NCBI RefSeq assembly: GCF_001584145.1
Contig: NZ_CP013232.1
Location: 248,001-312,000 of the forward strand
Direction: 5' to 3'
Source: Collimonas fungivorans
GTDB lineage: Bacteria > Pseudomonadota > Gammaproteobacteria > Burkholderiales > Burkholderiaceae_D
DNA length: 64,000 bases
The position numbers were made by a program, and so were the translations under genes. Below the pieces are notes generated by a model. That model worked only from the letters and a program-made list of their open reading frames with translations, did no database searches and was not told where the DNA came from. Below, piece by piece: positions 35,149 through 44,582 of this stretch. Position 1 is the first letter of the stretch. Each line of letters starts with the position of its first letter.

Positions 35149-37401
35149 TTAGAAATTCGACCGGAACTGCACGCCGAACATGCGCGGATCGTTGATGAAC
35201 GCGGTCCGGTTGTCGAAGTCGATGCCGCCTACCGCCACGATCTTGTTGGTGATGTTGCGGGCGAATGCAGCGACTTCATACTTGTCGCCGTCCCACTTGT
35301 AGCCTATGCGCAAGCCGCCTTCGAGCAGCGGTTTTCCTGTGAACTCGGTCGAGTTGTACAGGAAGAAGTTGATCTTGCTGCGGTAGGCCCAGTCGGTATA
35401 GAAGAACAGCTCGTCGTTGTTGCCCATCGGGATGCCGTAGCGCGCCGTGACGTTGGCGATCCACTTCGGCGCTTGCGGCAAAGGATTGCCGTCGATCGAG
35501 AACAGGCCCGGCCGCACCTGGGTATTGAGCATGGTGCAGGAAGCGCAGCCGGCCACCAGCAGGTTCGGATCGCGAATCTGCGTGTAGTTGTAGCTGCCGC
35601 CCAAGGTAACGCGCAGGCGTTCGCTCAGGTTCGCTTCCAGGTCCAGCTCGGCGCCGCGGCCCACGGTCTTGGCTGCATTGACCAGCATGATCGAGTTGGA
35701 GTTGCCGCCGACCGCGGTCAGCTGCTGGTTCTTGACGTCGAAACTGTAGACGCTGAAGTTGGCGCGGGCGCGGCGGTTGAACAGGTCGGCCTTGATCCCC
35801 GCTTCATAGGAAGTGATGGTCTCGGCGTTCGCTACCGTGATCGGCACTGAAGACGACGGCGCCGCGATACTCGGCGCGCGGAAGCCGGTGGCTACCCGCG
35901 CGTAAGTGCTGATGTCCTTGGTCAGCGCATAGTTGGCGCTGAGGTCCCAGCTCACGTTCGATTTGTTTTCGCTGATCGCGCCCGGGCCGGTAAAGGTCAC
36001 GTTATTGGCGACCTCGTTGGAGAAATCCTTCTTGTCCTCGGTGTAGCGCAAGCCGCCGCGCAGCTTCAGCCTGTCGTTGACGTCATAGGTGAGCGAGCCG
36101 AACACCGCGTATGCCGTGTTTTTCTGGCGATTCTGCAGGTAGCTGGTTTGCAGCTGGGTGGTGCTGTCGAAGTTGGAGCTGTTGCCTGCTACGTCTTCAT
36201 AGAAGTAGTACAAGCCGGTCTGCCAGTTGAGCGGCCCTTCGTTTTTCGACTCGACCCGGAACTCCTGTGAAAACTGCTTGTGGTCGGCGACGCCGCCGCC
36301 GGTCTGTACCTGGAACGGAATGAAGCCGGGGCCGGTCGGCGTGCCGCCGTCGATGTCGCCGCGGCTGAAGTAGCTGGAGATGGTTTCATAACCGGTGATC
36401 GAATACAGCTTGACCTGGTCCAGGTTCCACGACAGGCGGGCGCTGCCGCCCGCGGTGTGCAGCGCTTGCGTATTGATCGCGTTGGTGGTGATCTGGGACG
36501 GATCGAAGCCGGCGATAAAACCGTCGCTGCCTTTCTCCAGGATATTGGCACGGAACAGGCGGGCGCTGCCGGTCGTGGCGCGCGCGTGGATGTTGAACAG
36601 TGCGTTGAAAGTGCCGTCAGGTTTGTACAGGAACTGCAGGCGGCCGGCCTGTTCGTCGTAGCCTTCCAGGAAAGGCGTGCCGCCGCCGTTGTTGGTGACC
36701 CAGTTGTCGCGGTGCTGCACCAGGGTCGAGAAACGCATCGCCCACTGGTCGCTCAAGGGCACGTTGACCGCGGCTTCGACATTGGCGGTATTGTGGGTGC
36801 CATCGGATACGCTGTAGTAGCCGGAGACCTTGTCCAGGCTCGGTTTGGCCGAATCGAACTTGACCACGCCGGCCGGCGTATTGCGGCCGAACAGCGTACC
36901 TTGCGGACCGCGCAGCACTTCGACGCCGGCCAGGTCGAACATCGGGAAGCCTTTGAGGGCGGCGTTTTCCTGCACCACGTCGTCGAATATCAGGGATACC
37001 GGCTGCGAGGCGAAGGTGGAAAAGTCGGTATTGCCATAGCCGCGGATGTAGAAGCGCGGGAAGGTGCGGCCGTTCGACGATTCGATGTTCAGGCTCGGCA
37101 CCTTGCCTGCCAGCACGCGGATATCCTGGCCGCCGGAGTTGAGGACATCCAGGGTTTCGCCCTTGAGCAAGGTCACCGAAATCGGCACGTCCTTGATCTT
37201 TTCCACGCGCCGCTGGGCGGTCACCGTCATGGTTTCCAGCTGCAGCGAAGAGCCGCTCCGCGGCGCTTCCGTCGTCGCCGCCGGCGCCGTGCTGCCTGCC
37301 GTCTGCGCCAGCGCGGCGCCGAACGGCAAGGCGACTCCCAATGTCAGCACCATCTTCTGCGCGCAGTACATGCGGGCGCGTGCCCTCGCTCTTTTTCCCA
37401 T
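35149..37401 (-). CDS. TonB-dependent outer-membrane receptor
   Basis: A receptor of about 750 residues for active uptake across the outer membrane. After a signal peptide (ALPFGAALAQ), a plug domain follows (residues about 50-185: VPISVTLLKGETL, FYIRGYG, VEVLRGPQGTLFGRNTPAGVV), then a 22-strand barrel ending in Phe. It belongs to the FecA/CirA-like group without a visible N-terminal signalling domain, so no sigma/anti-sigma control is implied. Starts at 37401, 37410 or 37479 are possible; GAGGGA fits 37401 best. As the probable first gene of a minus-strand unit with hydrolases, it may import nucleosides or oligonucleotide fragments. Confidence 0.88.
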   Translation of the reverse strand: MGKRARARARMYCAQKMVLTLGVALPFGAALAQTAGSTAPAATTEAPRSGSSLQLETMTVTAQRRVEKIKDVPISVTLLKGETLDVLNSGGQDIRVLAGKVPSLNIESSNGRTFPRFYIRGYGNTDFSTFASQPVSLIFDDVVQENAALKGFPMFDLAGVEVLRGPQGTLFGRNTPAGVVKFDSAKPSLDKVSGYYSVSDGTHNTANVEAAVNVPLSDQWAMRFSTLVQHRDNWVTNNGGGTPFLEGYDEQAGRLQFLYKPDGTFNALFNIHARATTGSARLFRANILEKGSDGFIAGFDPSQITTNAINTQALHTAGGSARLSWNLDQVKLYSITGYETISSYFSRGDIDGGTPTGPGFIPFQVQTGGGVADHKQFSQEFRVESKNEGPLNWQTGLYYFYEDVAGNSSNFDSTTQLQTSYLQNRQKNTAYAVFGSLTYDVNDRLKLRGGLRYTEDKKDFSNEVANNVTFTGPGAISENKSNVSWDLSANYALTKDISTYARVATGFRAPSIAAPSSSVPITVANAETITSYEAGIKADLFNRRARANFSVYSFDVKNQQLTAVGGNSNSIMLVNAAKTVGRGAELDLEANLSERLRVTLGGSYNYTQIRDPNLLVAGCASCTMLNTQVRPGLFSIDGNPLPQAPKWIANVTARYGIPMGNNDELFFYTDWAYRSKINFFLYNSTEFTGKPLLEGGLRIGYKWDGDKYEVAAFARNITNKIVAVGGIDFDNRTAFINDPRMFGVQFRSNF

Positions 37402-37410
37402 TTTTCCCAT

Positions 37411-37888
37411 CCCTCTGTTATCGATATTGATAAATCGAACTTGCTTGCGGACTTGCATGAATTCTTGTTTTGCCTGCATCGCGCAAGGATCGGATCAGTG
37501 CCAGGTTCCCGCAGCGGCTGACCAGAACGGATTCATGTAACGCAAAGACCGTGCCAGAATTTTTCCGGGCAGGAAGAAATGAAAAAAACGGTATTACGAT
37601 TTGTATCGGAAATATATTGTATACATATGGAAAGCAGCTTTTGACGGCAAGCCATGCTGTCCGGACTGCAAATCGGGATGCTGCCGGCGAGCTGGATTTT
37701 GGTGAGGAATCACGCTATTTATTGGTGAGGGCCGCGCCAAATTAGGGATGGCTGCTTTTGGCAAGAGCCGGATTAGTGCGTGGCCCTGTCTCGAAATAAC
37801 GACATTTTTTTAATAATTTGTATACACTTTAAACGGGCCGAGGCAATGTCCGCCAAACGAAGGAGCGGCCGCAGGCGCGCCGCTTCTG
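37411..37888. promoter_or_regulatory. 478-base regulatory gap upstream of the TonB receptor, with two TGTATACA sites
   Basis: No convincing gene is present here. Two perfect TGTATACA palindromes occur at 37618-37625 and 37819-37826, in AT-rich surroundings. TTGTATACAA-like sites are typical of FCD-type GntR regulators of the VanR branch, and such a regulator is encoded next door at 37889-38626. These are candidate operators for the TonB-receptor unit. Confidence 0.5.
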
Positions 37889-38626
37889 TTATGCGATATC
37901 CAGGATTTGCGCCAGGTCGACTTCGTGCTGGTCGTCGCTCAGGCGCAAGGCGCGTTCGATGTCGAGCAGGTGCTGGTCCATCATCCTGACCGCTTGCGCG
38001 GCGTCGCCGGCGGCGATGGCGTCGATCAGATGTTCGTGTTCGTCGTTCGGGCAGGCGGTCTTGCCGGGCGCCTGGTAGAGCGCGATGATCAATGAGCAGC
38101 GCGACACCAGTTCGCGCAGGAAGCGGGTCAGCACCGGGTTGCCGGCGCTGTCGGACAGCAGGATATGGAATTCGCCGCCCAGGCGTATCCATGTGGCGTG
38201 GTCGCCGGAGTGGAAGGACGCATGTTCTTCCCTGACGATCTGGCGCAGGCGGGTGATCTGGGAGCGGGTAGCGTTGGCTGCCGCCAACGGCACGATCGCT
38301 GCTTCGATGGCGCGCCGGGCGGCGAAGATCTCGCGGGTTTCCTGCGGCGTCGGCTGGGCGATGATGGCGCCGCGGTTGGGGCGCAGTTCGAGGATGTGGT
38401 CATGCGCAAGGCGCTGGATCGCCTTGCGCACGATGGTGCGGCTTACAGCGAACAGTTCGCACAGGCTGGCTTCGGTCAGCTTGGTGCCCGGCGGCAGGCG
38501 CTGGCTCATCACTGCCTTCAGCACGGAGTCGTAGATCTTTTGGTCGACAATGCCGCTGCCCCGCTTGGCGGCGGGCTTGGCCGGCGCAGACACCGTGTCA
38601 CCAGACTTTTTTTTCATGAGTCCCAT
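37889..38626 (-). CDS. GntR-family regulator with FCD domain
   Basis: A 245-residue regulator: winged helix at about residues 25-90 (LTEASLCELFAVSRTIVRKA as the recognition helix-turn-helix) and an all-helical FCD effector domain from about residue 100 (PQETREIFAARRAIE, then EFHILLSDSAGN with a metal-ligand His pattern). FCD regulators usually bind small organic acids or sugars and repress nearby catabolic genes. The gene is divergent from the BMP-type ABC transporter and upstream of the TonB-receptor gene, so it may coordinate both units. The start is ATG 38626 or 38617; upstream sequence is not decisive. Confidence 0.88.
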   Translation of the reverse strand: MGLMKKKSGDTVSAPAKPAAKRGSGIVDQKIYDSVLKAVMSQRLPPGTKLTEASLCELFAVSRTIVRKAIQRLAHDHILELRPNRGAIIAQPTPQETREIFAARRAIEAAIVPLAAANATRSQITRLRQIVREEHASFHSGDHATWIRLGGEFHILLSDSAGNPVLTRFLRELVSRCSLIIALYQAPGKTACPNDEHEHLIDAIAAGDAAQAVRMMDQHLLDIERALRLSDDQHEVDLAQILDIA

Positions 38627-38934
38627 TTCTGTTTCGGATAACAAGCCTGTAATCATGCTACCGCAAATCCTGCTGCCGATCTTGGGAACAAGCCCTACGC
38701 AAGCCAGTAGCACAAACCACGCCAGATGCGCCGGGCGCCATGTATCCGTGTCTGGCATGCAGTTTGCTTTTGTAAGGACTTTATGCCGACAATACATTGT
38801 GGTTCAAGTCGGCGATTAACACAGGAATTGATGTAGCATGTTGCTTGTTTTGGCGTGCGCTGAATGGCGCGGCAAGGCAGGCGGCAGCGCTGGAATCATT
38901 TTGCAACAGTCTCTTATCGGCACAGGCAAAAGAA
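38627..38934. promoter_or_regulatory. Divergent regulatory region between gntR-type gene and nucleoside ABC operon
   Basis: This 308-base gap contains no convincing gene. An inverted repeat ACAAT-AC-ATTGT at 38789-38800 could be an operator. A hydrophobic-looking upstream extension of the GntR frame is not supported by a ribosome site. Confidence 0.4.
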
Positions 38935-40482
38935 GTGACTTCAACCATACCGCGTCTGGAAATCGCCCATATCCGCAAAGCCTATCCGGGCGTGCTGGCC
39001 AATGACGATATCAACCTGCGCGTGGCTCCCGGCGAAATCCACGCAGTGCTCGGCGAGAACGGCGCCGGCAAGTCGACCCTGATGAAAATCATCTTCGGCA
39101 CCGTGAAACCGGATGCCGGCGAGATTTTCTGGAACGGCGAGCAGGTCCACATCGCCAACCCGCATATTGCGCGCAAGCTCGGCATCGCCATGGTGTTCCA
39201 GCATTTCTCCCTGTTCGATACCCTGACCGTGGCGGAAAACATCGCCCTCGGCCTGGCTTCCGACGTCAGCATGCCAGAACTGGTGACGCAGATCCGCCAG
39301 ACCGGAGAAAAGTACGGGCTGGAGCTGGAGCCGCATCGCCACGTGCATACGCTGTCGGTCGGCGAGCGCCAGCGCGTCGAGATCGTACGGGCCTTGCTGA
39401 CCAGTCCGCAGCTGCTGATCCTGGACGAACCGACCTCGGTGCTGACGCCGCAGGCGGTGGACAAGCTGTTCGTCACCCTGCGCAAGCTGGCTGCCGAAGG
39501 CTGCAGCATCCTGTATATCAGCCACAAGCTCGATGAAATCCGCGCCCTGTGCCACAGCGCGACAGTCATGCGCAACGGCCGGGTCACCGGCAATTGCGAT
39601 CCGCGCAACGAAACCAGCGCCGGCCTGTCGCGTTTGATGATCGGCGACGAGCTGGTGCGGCTGCAGCGCGAACGCAATCCGGATTCCCAGCGCAGCGAAC
39701 GCAAGCTGCACCTCAACCGGCTGAGCTTGCCGAAAGCGCACCTGTTCGCTACCGAATTGCACGATATCGAATGCGAAGTGCGGGCCGGCGAGATTGTCGG
39801 CATCGCCGGCGTTTCCGGCAACGGCCAGCAAGAACTGCTGGCGGCGCTGTCGGGCGAGGACCAGCGCGCCGCGCCCAACATGGTGATGCTGGCCGGACGG
39901 CAAGCCGGACAACTGGCGCCCAACCCGCGCCGCGCGCTCGGCCTGGGGCTGGTGCCGGAGGAAAGGCTGGGACGCGGCGCGGTGCCGGGCATGACGCTGG
40001 CCGCCAACATGCTGCTGTCGCACCAGAAATCGCCCTACGTCAAACGCGGCATGATCGATTTCGACTACACGCGCAAGATCGCCGCCCACATCATCGACCG
40101 CTTCAAGGTCAAGGCCAGCGGCCCCGATGCGCTGGCGAAGAGCCTGTCCGGCGGCAACCTGCAGAAATTCATCGTCGGCCGCGAACTGGAACGCAAGCCC
40201 GCCGTGTTCATCGTAGCGCAACCGACCTGGGGCGTCGATGTCGGCGCCGCCGCACAGATCCACGCCGAAATCCTGGCATTGAAAAAAGAAGGCTGTGCAG
40301 TGCTGATCATTTCCGAAGAACTAGATGAACTGTTTGCCTTGTGCGATCGTTTGCATGTGATAGCCAAAGGCAGGCTGTCGCCTTCGATTCCTATCGAACA
40401 GGCTACGCGCGAGCAGGTCGGCTTGTGGATGAGCGGCCTATGGCAAGATGCGCAGGGAATGTCGGAGGCTGCGCATGCGTAA
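38935..40482 (+). CDS. Nucleoside/simple-sugar ABC transporter ATPase with two ATP-binding domains
   Basis: A 515-residue ATPase with tandem ABC domains, the architecture of BMP-linked nucleoside transporters (YufO/NupA type) and ribose importers. Domain 1 has Walker A GENGAGKST, signature LSVGERQR and Walker B LLILDEPTS. Domain 2 has the usual degenerate Walker A (GVSGNGQQE), signature LSGGNLQK and an altered Walker B, FIVAQPTWGVD. The start is probably GTG at 38935, giving the family length; upstream in-frame extension to 38797 looks non-coding. It overlaps the next gene by eight bases, marking an operon. Confidence 0.92.
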   Translation: MTSTIPRLEIAHIRKAYPGVLANDDINLRVAPGEIHAVLGENGAGKSTLMKIIFGTVKPDAGEIFWNGEQVHIANPHIARKLGIAMVFQHFSLFDTLTVAENIALGLASDVSMPELVTQIRQTGEKYGLELEPHRHVHTLSVGERQRVEIVRALLTSPQLLILDEPTSVLTPQAVDKLFVTLRKLAAEGCSILYISHKLDEIRALCHSATVMRNGRVTGNCDPRNETSAGLSRLMIGDELVRLQRERNPDSQRSERKLHLNRLSLPKAHLFATELHDIECEVRAGEIVGIAGVSGNGQQELLAALSGEDQRAAPNMVMLAGRQAGQLAPNPRRALGLGLVPEERLGRGAVPGMTLAANMLLSHQKSPYVKRGMIDFDYTRKIAAHIIDRFKVKASGPDALAKSLSGGNLQKFIVGRELERKPAVFIVAQPTWGVDVGAAAQIHAEILALKKEGCAVLIISEELDELFALCDRLHVIAKGRLSPSIPIEQATREQVGLWMSGLWQDAQGMSEAAHA

Positions 40483-41563
40483 TTTGTGGCCATGGAAACT
40501 GGAACTGCGCGGCACGCCGTCGCGCGCCATGACCTACTTGTCGCCGGTGCTAGCGGTGGTGCTGACGATGCTGCTGGGCGCCTTGCTGTTCATCGCGCTG
40601 GGCAAGGACCCGCTGGCCGGCCTCAAGGTATTCCTGATCGATCCGTTCAACGGCAAGCGCGCCATCAGCGAACTGCTGCTGAAATCCATCCCGCTGATAC
40701 TTTGTGGCTTGGGGCTGGCGGTGTGCTTTCGCGCCAATGTCTGGAATATCGGCGCCGAAGGCCAGTTCACGGTCGGCGCCATGTGTGCCGGCGCCGCGCT
40801 GGTGCTGATCGATGTACCGGGACATGCCATTCCCGGCGGCCTCGGCCTGTTCCTGATGATTATCGCCGGCATCCTTGGCGGCGCCGTCTGGGCCAGCATC
40901 ACGGCGTTGCTGCGCGACCGTTTCAACGCCAACGAAATCCTGGTGTCGCTGATGCTGACCTATGTCGCGCAGCTGTTGCTGATGTATGCGGTGAACGGGC
41001 CATTGAAGGATCCGAACGGCATGAACTTCCCGCAATCGAAGGTATTCTCCAGCGAGTTCATGCTGCCGGCGCTGCTCGGCGGTACACGCTTGCATGTCGG
41101 CTTTGCCGTGACGCTGGTGCTGGCGGCCGTGATGACGGTATTCGTGACACGCAGCTTGCGTGGCTTTTCCCTGTTCGTCGGCGGCAGCGCGCCGCATGCC
41201 GCGCGTTATGCCGGTTTCTCCAGCCGCAGCGCCTTGTGGACTTCGCTGCTGGTTTCCGGCGGCTTCGCCGGCCTGGCGGGAGCGTTTGAAATCGCCGGCC
41301 CGATCGGCCAGCTGCTGCCGTCGGTGTCGCCCGGCTACGGGTTTGCTGCGATCATCGTTGCTTTCATCGGCCGCCTGCATCCGGTCGGCGCGGTGCTGGG
41401 CGGGCTGGTGATGTCGCTGCTGTACCTGGGCGGCGAACTGGCGCAATCGCGGCTTGGACTGCCGTCGGCGATTACCGGCGTGTTCCAGGGCATGCTGCTG
41501 TTTTTACTGCTGGCCAGCGATACCTTGATCGATTATCGCCTGCGCCGCAAAGCCAGGGTCTGA
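40475..41563 (+). CDS. Nucleoside ABC transporter permease 1
   Basis: A 362-residue inner-membrane permease of the BPD_transp_2 family with about nine or ten hydrophobic segments. The FRANVWNIGAEGQFTVGA segment is diagnostic of the BMP-linked guanosine/nucleoside permeases (YufP/NupP). The ATG at 40475 has CGGAGG upstream and overlaps the ATPase stop. The next permease begins six bases after its stop. It forms the first half of the heterodimeric channel. Confidence 0.92.
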   Translation: MRNLWPWKLELRGTPSRAMTYLSPVLAVVLTMLLGALLFIALGKDPLAGLKVFLIDPFNGKRAISELLLKSIPLILCGLGLAVCFRANVWNIGAEGQFTVGAMCAGAALVLIDVPGHAIPGGLGLFLMIIAGILGGAVWASITALLRDRFNANEILVSLMLTYVAQLLLMYAVNGPLKDPNGMNFPQSKVFSSEFMLPALLGGTRLHVGFAVTLVLAAVMTVFVTRSLRGFSLFVGGSAPHAARYAGFSSRSALWTSLLVSGGFAGLAGAFEIAGPIGQLLPSVSPGYGFAAIIVAFIGRLHPVGAVLGGLVMSLLYLGGELAQSRLGLPSAITGVFQGMLLFLLLASDTLIDYRLRRKARV

Positions 41564-41568
41564 CGCAT

Positions 41569-42489
41569 ATGGAACAATTCGCTTCTCTCATCGCCGCTTC
41601 GATCAACGCCGGGACGCCCTTGCTGCTGGCGGCGCTCGGTTTGCTGATCAACGAGCGCGCCGGCGTGCTCAACCTTGGCGCGGAAGGCATGATGCTGGTC
41701 GCCGCCATCGCTGGTTTTGCGGTCGGCTACACCACCCATAGCCCGCTGCTCGGCTTCTTGGCGGGCGCGCTCAGCGGCGTGCTGATGGCGGCGCTGTTTT
41801 CCTGGCTGGCGCTGGTGCTGGCGACCAACCAGGTCGCTACCGGGCTGGCGCTGTCGATTTTCGGCGCCGGGCTGTCGGCTTTCATCGGCCAGCGGTTTGT
41901 CGGCCTCGCCTTGCCTTCGCAAACGCTGGCCATTCCGCTGCTCAAGGATATTCCCTTCATCGGCCAGGCGTTGTTCCAGCAGCATTGGATGAGTTACCTG
42001 GCGTTGCTGTTGTGCGCTGCCATCGGCTGGTTCATCTACCGCACGCGCGCCGGCCTGGTGCTGCGCGCCGTCGGCGAGTCGCCGGAATCGGCTCATGCGC
42101 TCGGTTATCCGGTGCGCTGGATACGCTTCGCCGCGCTGCTGTTCGGCGGCGCCTGCTGCGGCCTGGCCGGGGCTTACCTGTCGCTGGTGTATACGCCGAT
42201 GTGGGTGGAAGGGCTGGTCTCGGGGCGCGGCTGGATCGCGCTGGCGCTGACCGCGTTCGCCACCTGGCGGCCGGCGCGCGTGCTGCTCGGCGCCTTGCTG
42301 TTCGGCGGCGTCACCATCCTACAGTTTTACCTGCAAGGCATGGGCGTCACGGTGCCTTCGCAAATCCTGTCGATGTTGCCGTATGTCGCCACCATCGTGG
42401 TGCTGGCGCTGATTTCGCGCAATCCGGACTGGATCCGGCTGAACATGCCAGCGTCGCTGGGCAAACCTTTTAAACCTGATGCAAGCTGA
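41569..42489 (+). CDS. Nucleoside ABC transporter permease 2
   Basis: A 306-residue permease (YufQ/NupQ type) paired with the preceding one. It has about eight hydrophobic segments and the family block LLINERAGVLNLGAEGMML near the N-terminus. The ATG at 41569 directly follows the upstream stop. It completes the translocation channel of the BMP-type importer. Confidence 0.92.
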   Translation: MEQFASLIAASINAGTPLLLAALGLLINERAGVLNLGAEGMMLVAAIAGFAVGYTTHSPLLGFLAGALSGVLMAALFSWLALVLATNQVATGLALSIFGAGLSAFIGQRFVGLALPSQTLAIPLLKDIPFIGQALFQQHWMSYLALLLCAAIGWFIYRTRAGLVLRAVGESPESAHALGYPVRWIRFAALLFGGACCGLAGAYLSLVYTPMWVEGLVSGRGWIALALTAFATWRPARVLLGALLFGGVTILQFYLQGMGVTVPSQILSMLPYVATIVVLALISRNPDWIRLNMPASLGKPFKPDAS

Positions 42490-42511
42490 CCAACCACCAA
42501 GGGAGATACAC

Positions 42512-43657
42512 ATGAAGATTTCACGCAGGGCATCACTCGCAATGCTCACGGCACTGGCTGCGGCCACGCTGATCGGCTGCGGCAAGAAGGATGAAACGCC
42601 GGCTCCGGCTGCCAGCGCTGCTGCAGCGCCAGCAGCTGCACCGGCCAAGGCTGAACCGCTGAAAGTGGCATTCGTCTATATCGGACCGGTGGGCGATGCC
42701 GGCTGGACCTTCGCCCACGACAAGGGCCGCAAGGCAGTCGAAGAAAAATACGGCGACAAGGTGAAAACCACTTTCGTCGAGAACGTGCCTGAATCCGCCG
42801 CTGACGCCGAGCGCGTGATCCGCCAGCTGGCGGTCGACGGCAACAAGCTGATCTTCGGCACGACCTTCGGCTACATGGAAGCGATGCTGAAGGTGGCCAA
42901 GGAATTCCCGGACGTCAAATTCGAACACGCGACCGGCTTCAAGACCGCCGACAACCTGGCCCAATACGATGTCCGCACTTATGAAGGCGCTTACCTGGCC
43001 GGCGTGGTGGCAGGCAAGATGAGCAAGTCGGGCAAGCTCGGCGTGGTGGCATCGGTGCCGATCCCCGAAGTGATCCGCAACATCGATTCCTTCACCCTCG
43101 GCGCGCGCTCGGTCAATCCGAAAGCCACCACCCGCGTGGTATGGGTCAACAAATGGTTCGATCCGGGCAAGGAGCGCGAAGCGGCTACTACGCTGATCGG
43201 CCAGGGCGTCGACGTGCTGATGCAAAACACCGACTCCGCCGCCGTGGTGCAGACCGCGCAGGAAAAGGGCGTGTACGCCTTCGGCTGGGATAGCGACATG
43301 ACCAGCTTCGGCCCGAAAGCCCACCAGGCGGCGTCGATGATCAACTGGAGCGTGTACTACAACAAGCGCGTCGGCGAAGTGCTGGACGGCACCTGGAAAA
43401 CCGGCAGCAGCTGGCTCGGCCTGAAAGAAGACGGCATCGACCTCGGCGCCTTCAACCCGGACCTGCCGGCTGACGTCAAGGCTCTGGTCGCCGAACGCAA
43501 GAAAGCCATCATCGACGGCAGCGCGCCGATCTGGAAAGGCCCTGTGGTCGACAATACCGGCAAGGAAGTAGTCGCCAAGGATGCAGTGGCGGATGACGCT
43601 TTCCTGCACGGCATCAAGTTCTACGTGCAAGGCGTGGAAGGCAAAGTGCCGGGCTGA
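42512..43657 (+). CDS. BMP-family nucleoside-binding lipoprotein
   Basis: A 381-residue basic-membrane-protein family substrate-binding lipoprotein. The signal segment ends in the lipobox LIGC, with an Ala/Pro linker to residue 45. The binding domain starts LKVAFVYIGPVGDAGWTFAHDKGR, as in PnrA/BMP purine-nucleoside binding proteins, where aromatic residues such as the Trp and Phe here stack on the base. The ATG at 42512 has GGGAGATA upstream. It is the last gene of the ATPase-permease-permease-binding protein operon and, with nucleoside hydrolases nearby, supports nucleoside or nucleobase import. Confidence 0.92.
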   Translation: MKISRRASLAMLTALAAATLIGCGKKDETPAPAASAAAAPAAAPAKAEPLKVAFVYIGPVGDAGWTFAHDKGRKAVEEKYGDKVKTTFVENVPESAADAERVIRQLAVDGNKLIFGTTFGYMEAMLKVAKEFPDVKFEHATGFKTADNLAQYDVRTYEGAYLAGVVAGKMSKSGKLGVVASVPIPEVIRNIDSFTLGARSVNPKATTRVVWVNKWFDPGKEREAATTLIGQGVDVLMQNTDSAAVVQTAQEKGVYAFGWDSDMTSFGPKAHQAASMINWSVYYNKRVGEVLDGTWKTGSSWLGLKEDGIDLGAFNPDLPADVKALVAERKKAIIDGSAPIWKGPVVDNTGKEVVAKDAVADDAFLHGIKFYVQGVEGKVPG

Positions 43658-43723
43658 TTGCGCAGGTTCCGGAGCAGCCTGGTCGCCAGGCCGCTCCGGA
43701 TGCATGATCCGGCAGCGGGAGCC

Positions 43724-44203
43724 TCAGCCGCGCCGAGCCGCTTCAATCGCAGCGACGTCGATCTTTTTCATCGTCATCATGGCATTGAACGCACGCTTGG
43801 CGGCAGCACGGTCAGGATCGGCGATCGCAGCCATCAGGACGCGTGGCGTGATCTGCCACGACAGTCCCCATTTGTCCTTGCACCAGCCGCACGCGCTTTC
43901 TTCGCCGCCGTTTCCGACAATCGCGTTCCACAAGCGATCCGTTTCGGCCTGGTCGTCGGTCGCGACCTGGAACGAGAAAGCCTCGCTGTGCTTGATCGAC
44001 GGCCCGCCGTTCATGCCGATACAAGGAATACCCATCACTGTGAACTCGACCATCAGGATATCGCCCTCCTTACCGGCAGGATAGTCGCCAGGCGTGCGAT
44101 AGGCTGTTCCCACCGTGCTGTCCGGGAACGTCTCGGAGTAGAACTTCGCGGCGTCCAGCGCGGCGCCGTCGAACCAGAGAAAAATCGTGTTTTTGCTGAG
44201 CAT
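43724..44203 (-). CDS. PhnB-like VOC-superfamily protein
   Basis: A 159-residue protein of the PhnB/3-demethylubiquinone-9 3-methyltransferase-like branch of the VOC (glyoxalase/dioxygenase) superfamily. It begins with the typical FLWFDGAALDAAKFY paired-motif strand and contains NGGPSIKHSEAFSFQV and CGWCKDKWGLSWQ. These proteins fold as beta-alpha-beta repeats; enzymatic role is mostly unknown and the methyltransferase name is probably wrong. The ATG at 44203 has AGGAGAAAC upstream. It converges with the BMP gene (66 bases between stops) and is unlinked to neighbours by function. Confidence 0.87.
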   Translation of the reverse strand: MLSKNTIFLWFDGAALDAAKFYSETFPDSTVGTAYRTPGDYPAGKEGDILMVEFTVMGIPCIGMNGGPSIKHSEAFSFQVATDDQAETDRLWNAIVGNGGEESACGWCKDKWGLSWQITPRVLMAAIADPDRAAAKRAFNAMMTMKKIDVAAIEAARRG

Positions 44204-44582
44204 GTTGTTTCTCCTGAATTGGGACAGATGAAAGGGGCGCTACTCGCCCATCAAGATTTGGGCCGAATTACCCAATAATGCACTTCTTCGATTTAAGTTC
44301 CTGAAAATAGTGCCGGAAAAATTCCAGGCCCTCTGATATTCCTCAGGTGGCCGTCGCCGGTGCAATAAATGCAATATATTATTTGATTATTGAACAACGA
44401 TAATAGAGCTTGTTATATTGGGCGACAGCACTGATGGCGGCTTGCTATTATTCCATGTCCATAACCGGCCGGAAGAAAGCATTGTAGCGGCCAATAACGT
44501 TCCGAGGGTGTTCCAGCACCTGTGCGCGCCGGCGTTAAGCGCCGTCAAGAGATAATTCGCACAGCGATATAAAAAATGAAAT
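44204..44582. promoter_or_regulatory. 379-base AT-rich intergenic region with a sigma-70-like promoter
   Basis: No gene is visible. A TTGAAC (44390-44395) and TATATT (44414-44419) pair with an 18-base spacer resembles a sigma-70 promoter reading toward the cupin gene, which would leave a 5' leader of about 155 bases. Positions 44360-44420 are markedly AT-rich compared with the surrounding DNA. Confidence 0.4.

Noticed and set aside
38627..38797. Upstream extension of the GntR regulator with a hydrophobic segment
   Set aside because: GntR/FCD proteins have no such N-terminus, and the extension has no ribosome site; it overlaps the divergent promoter region.
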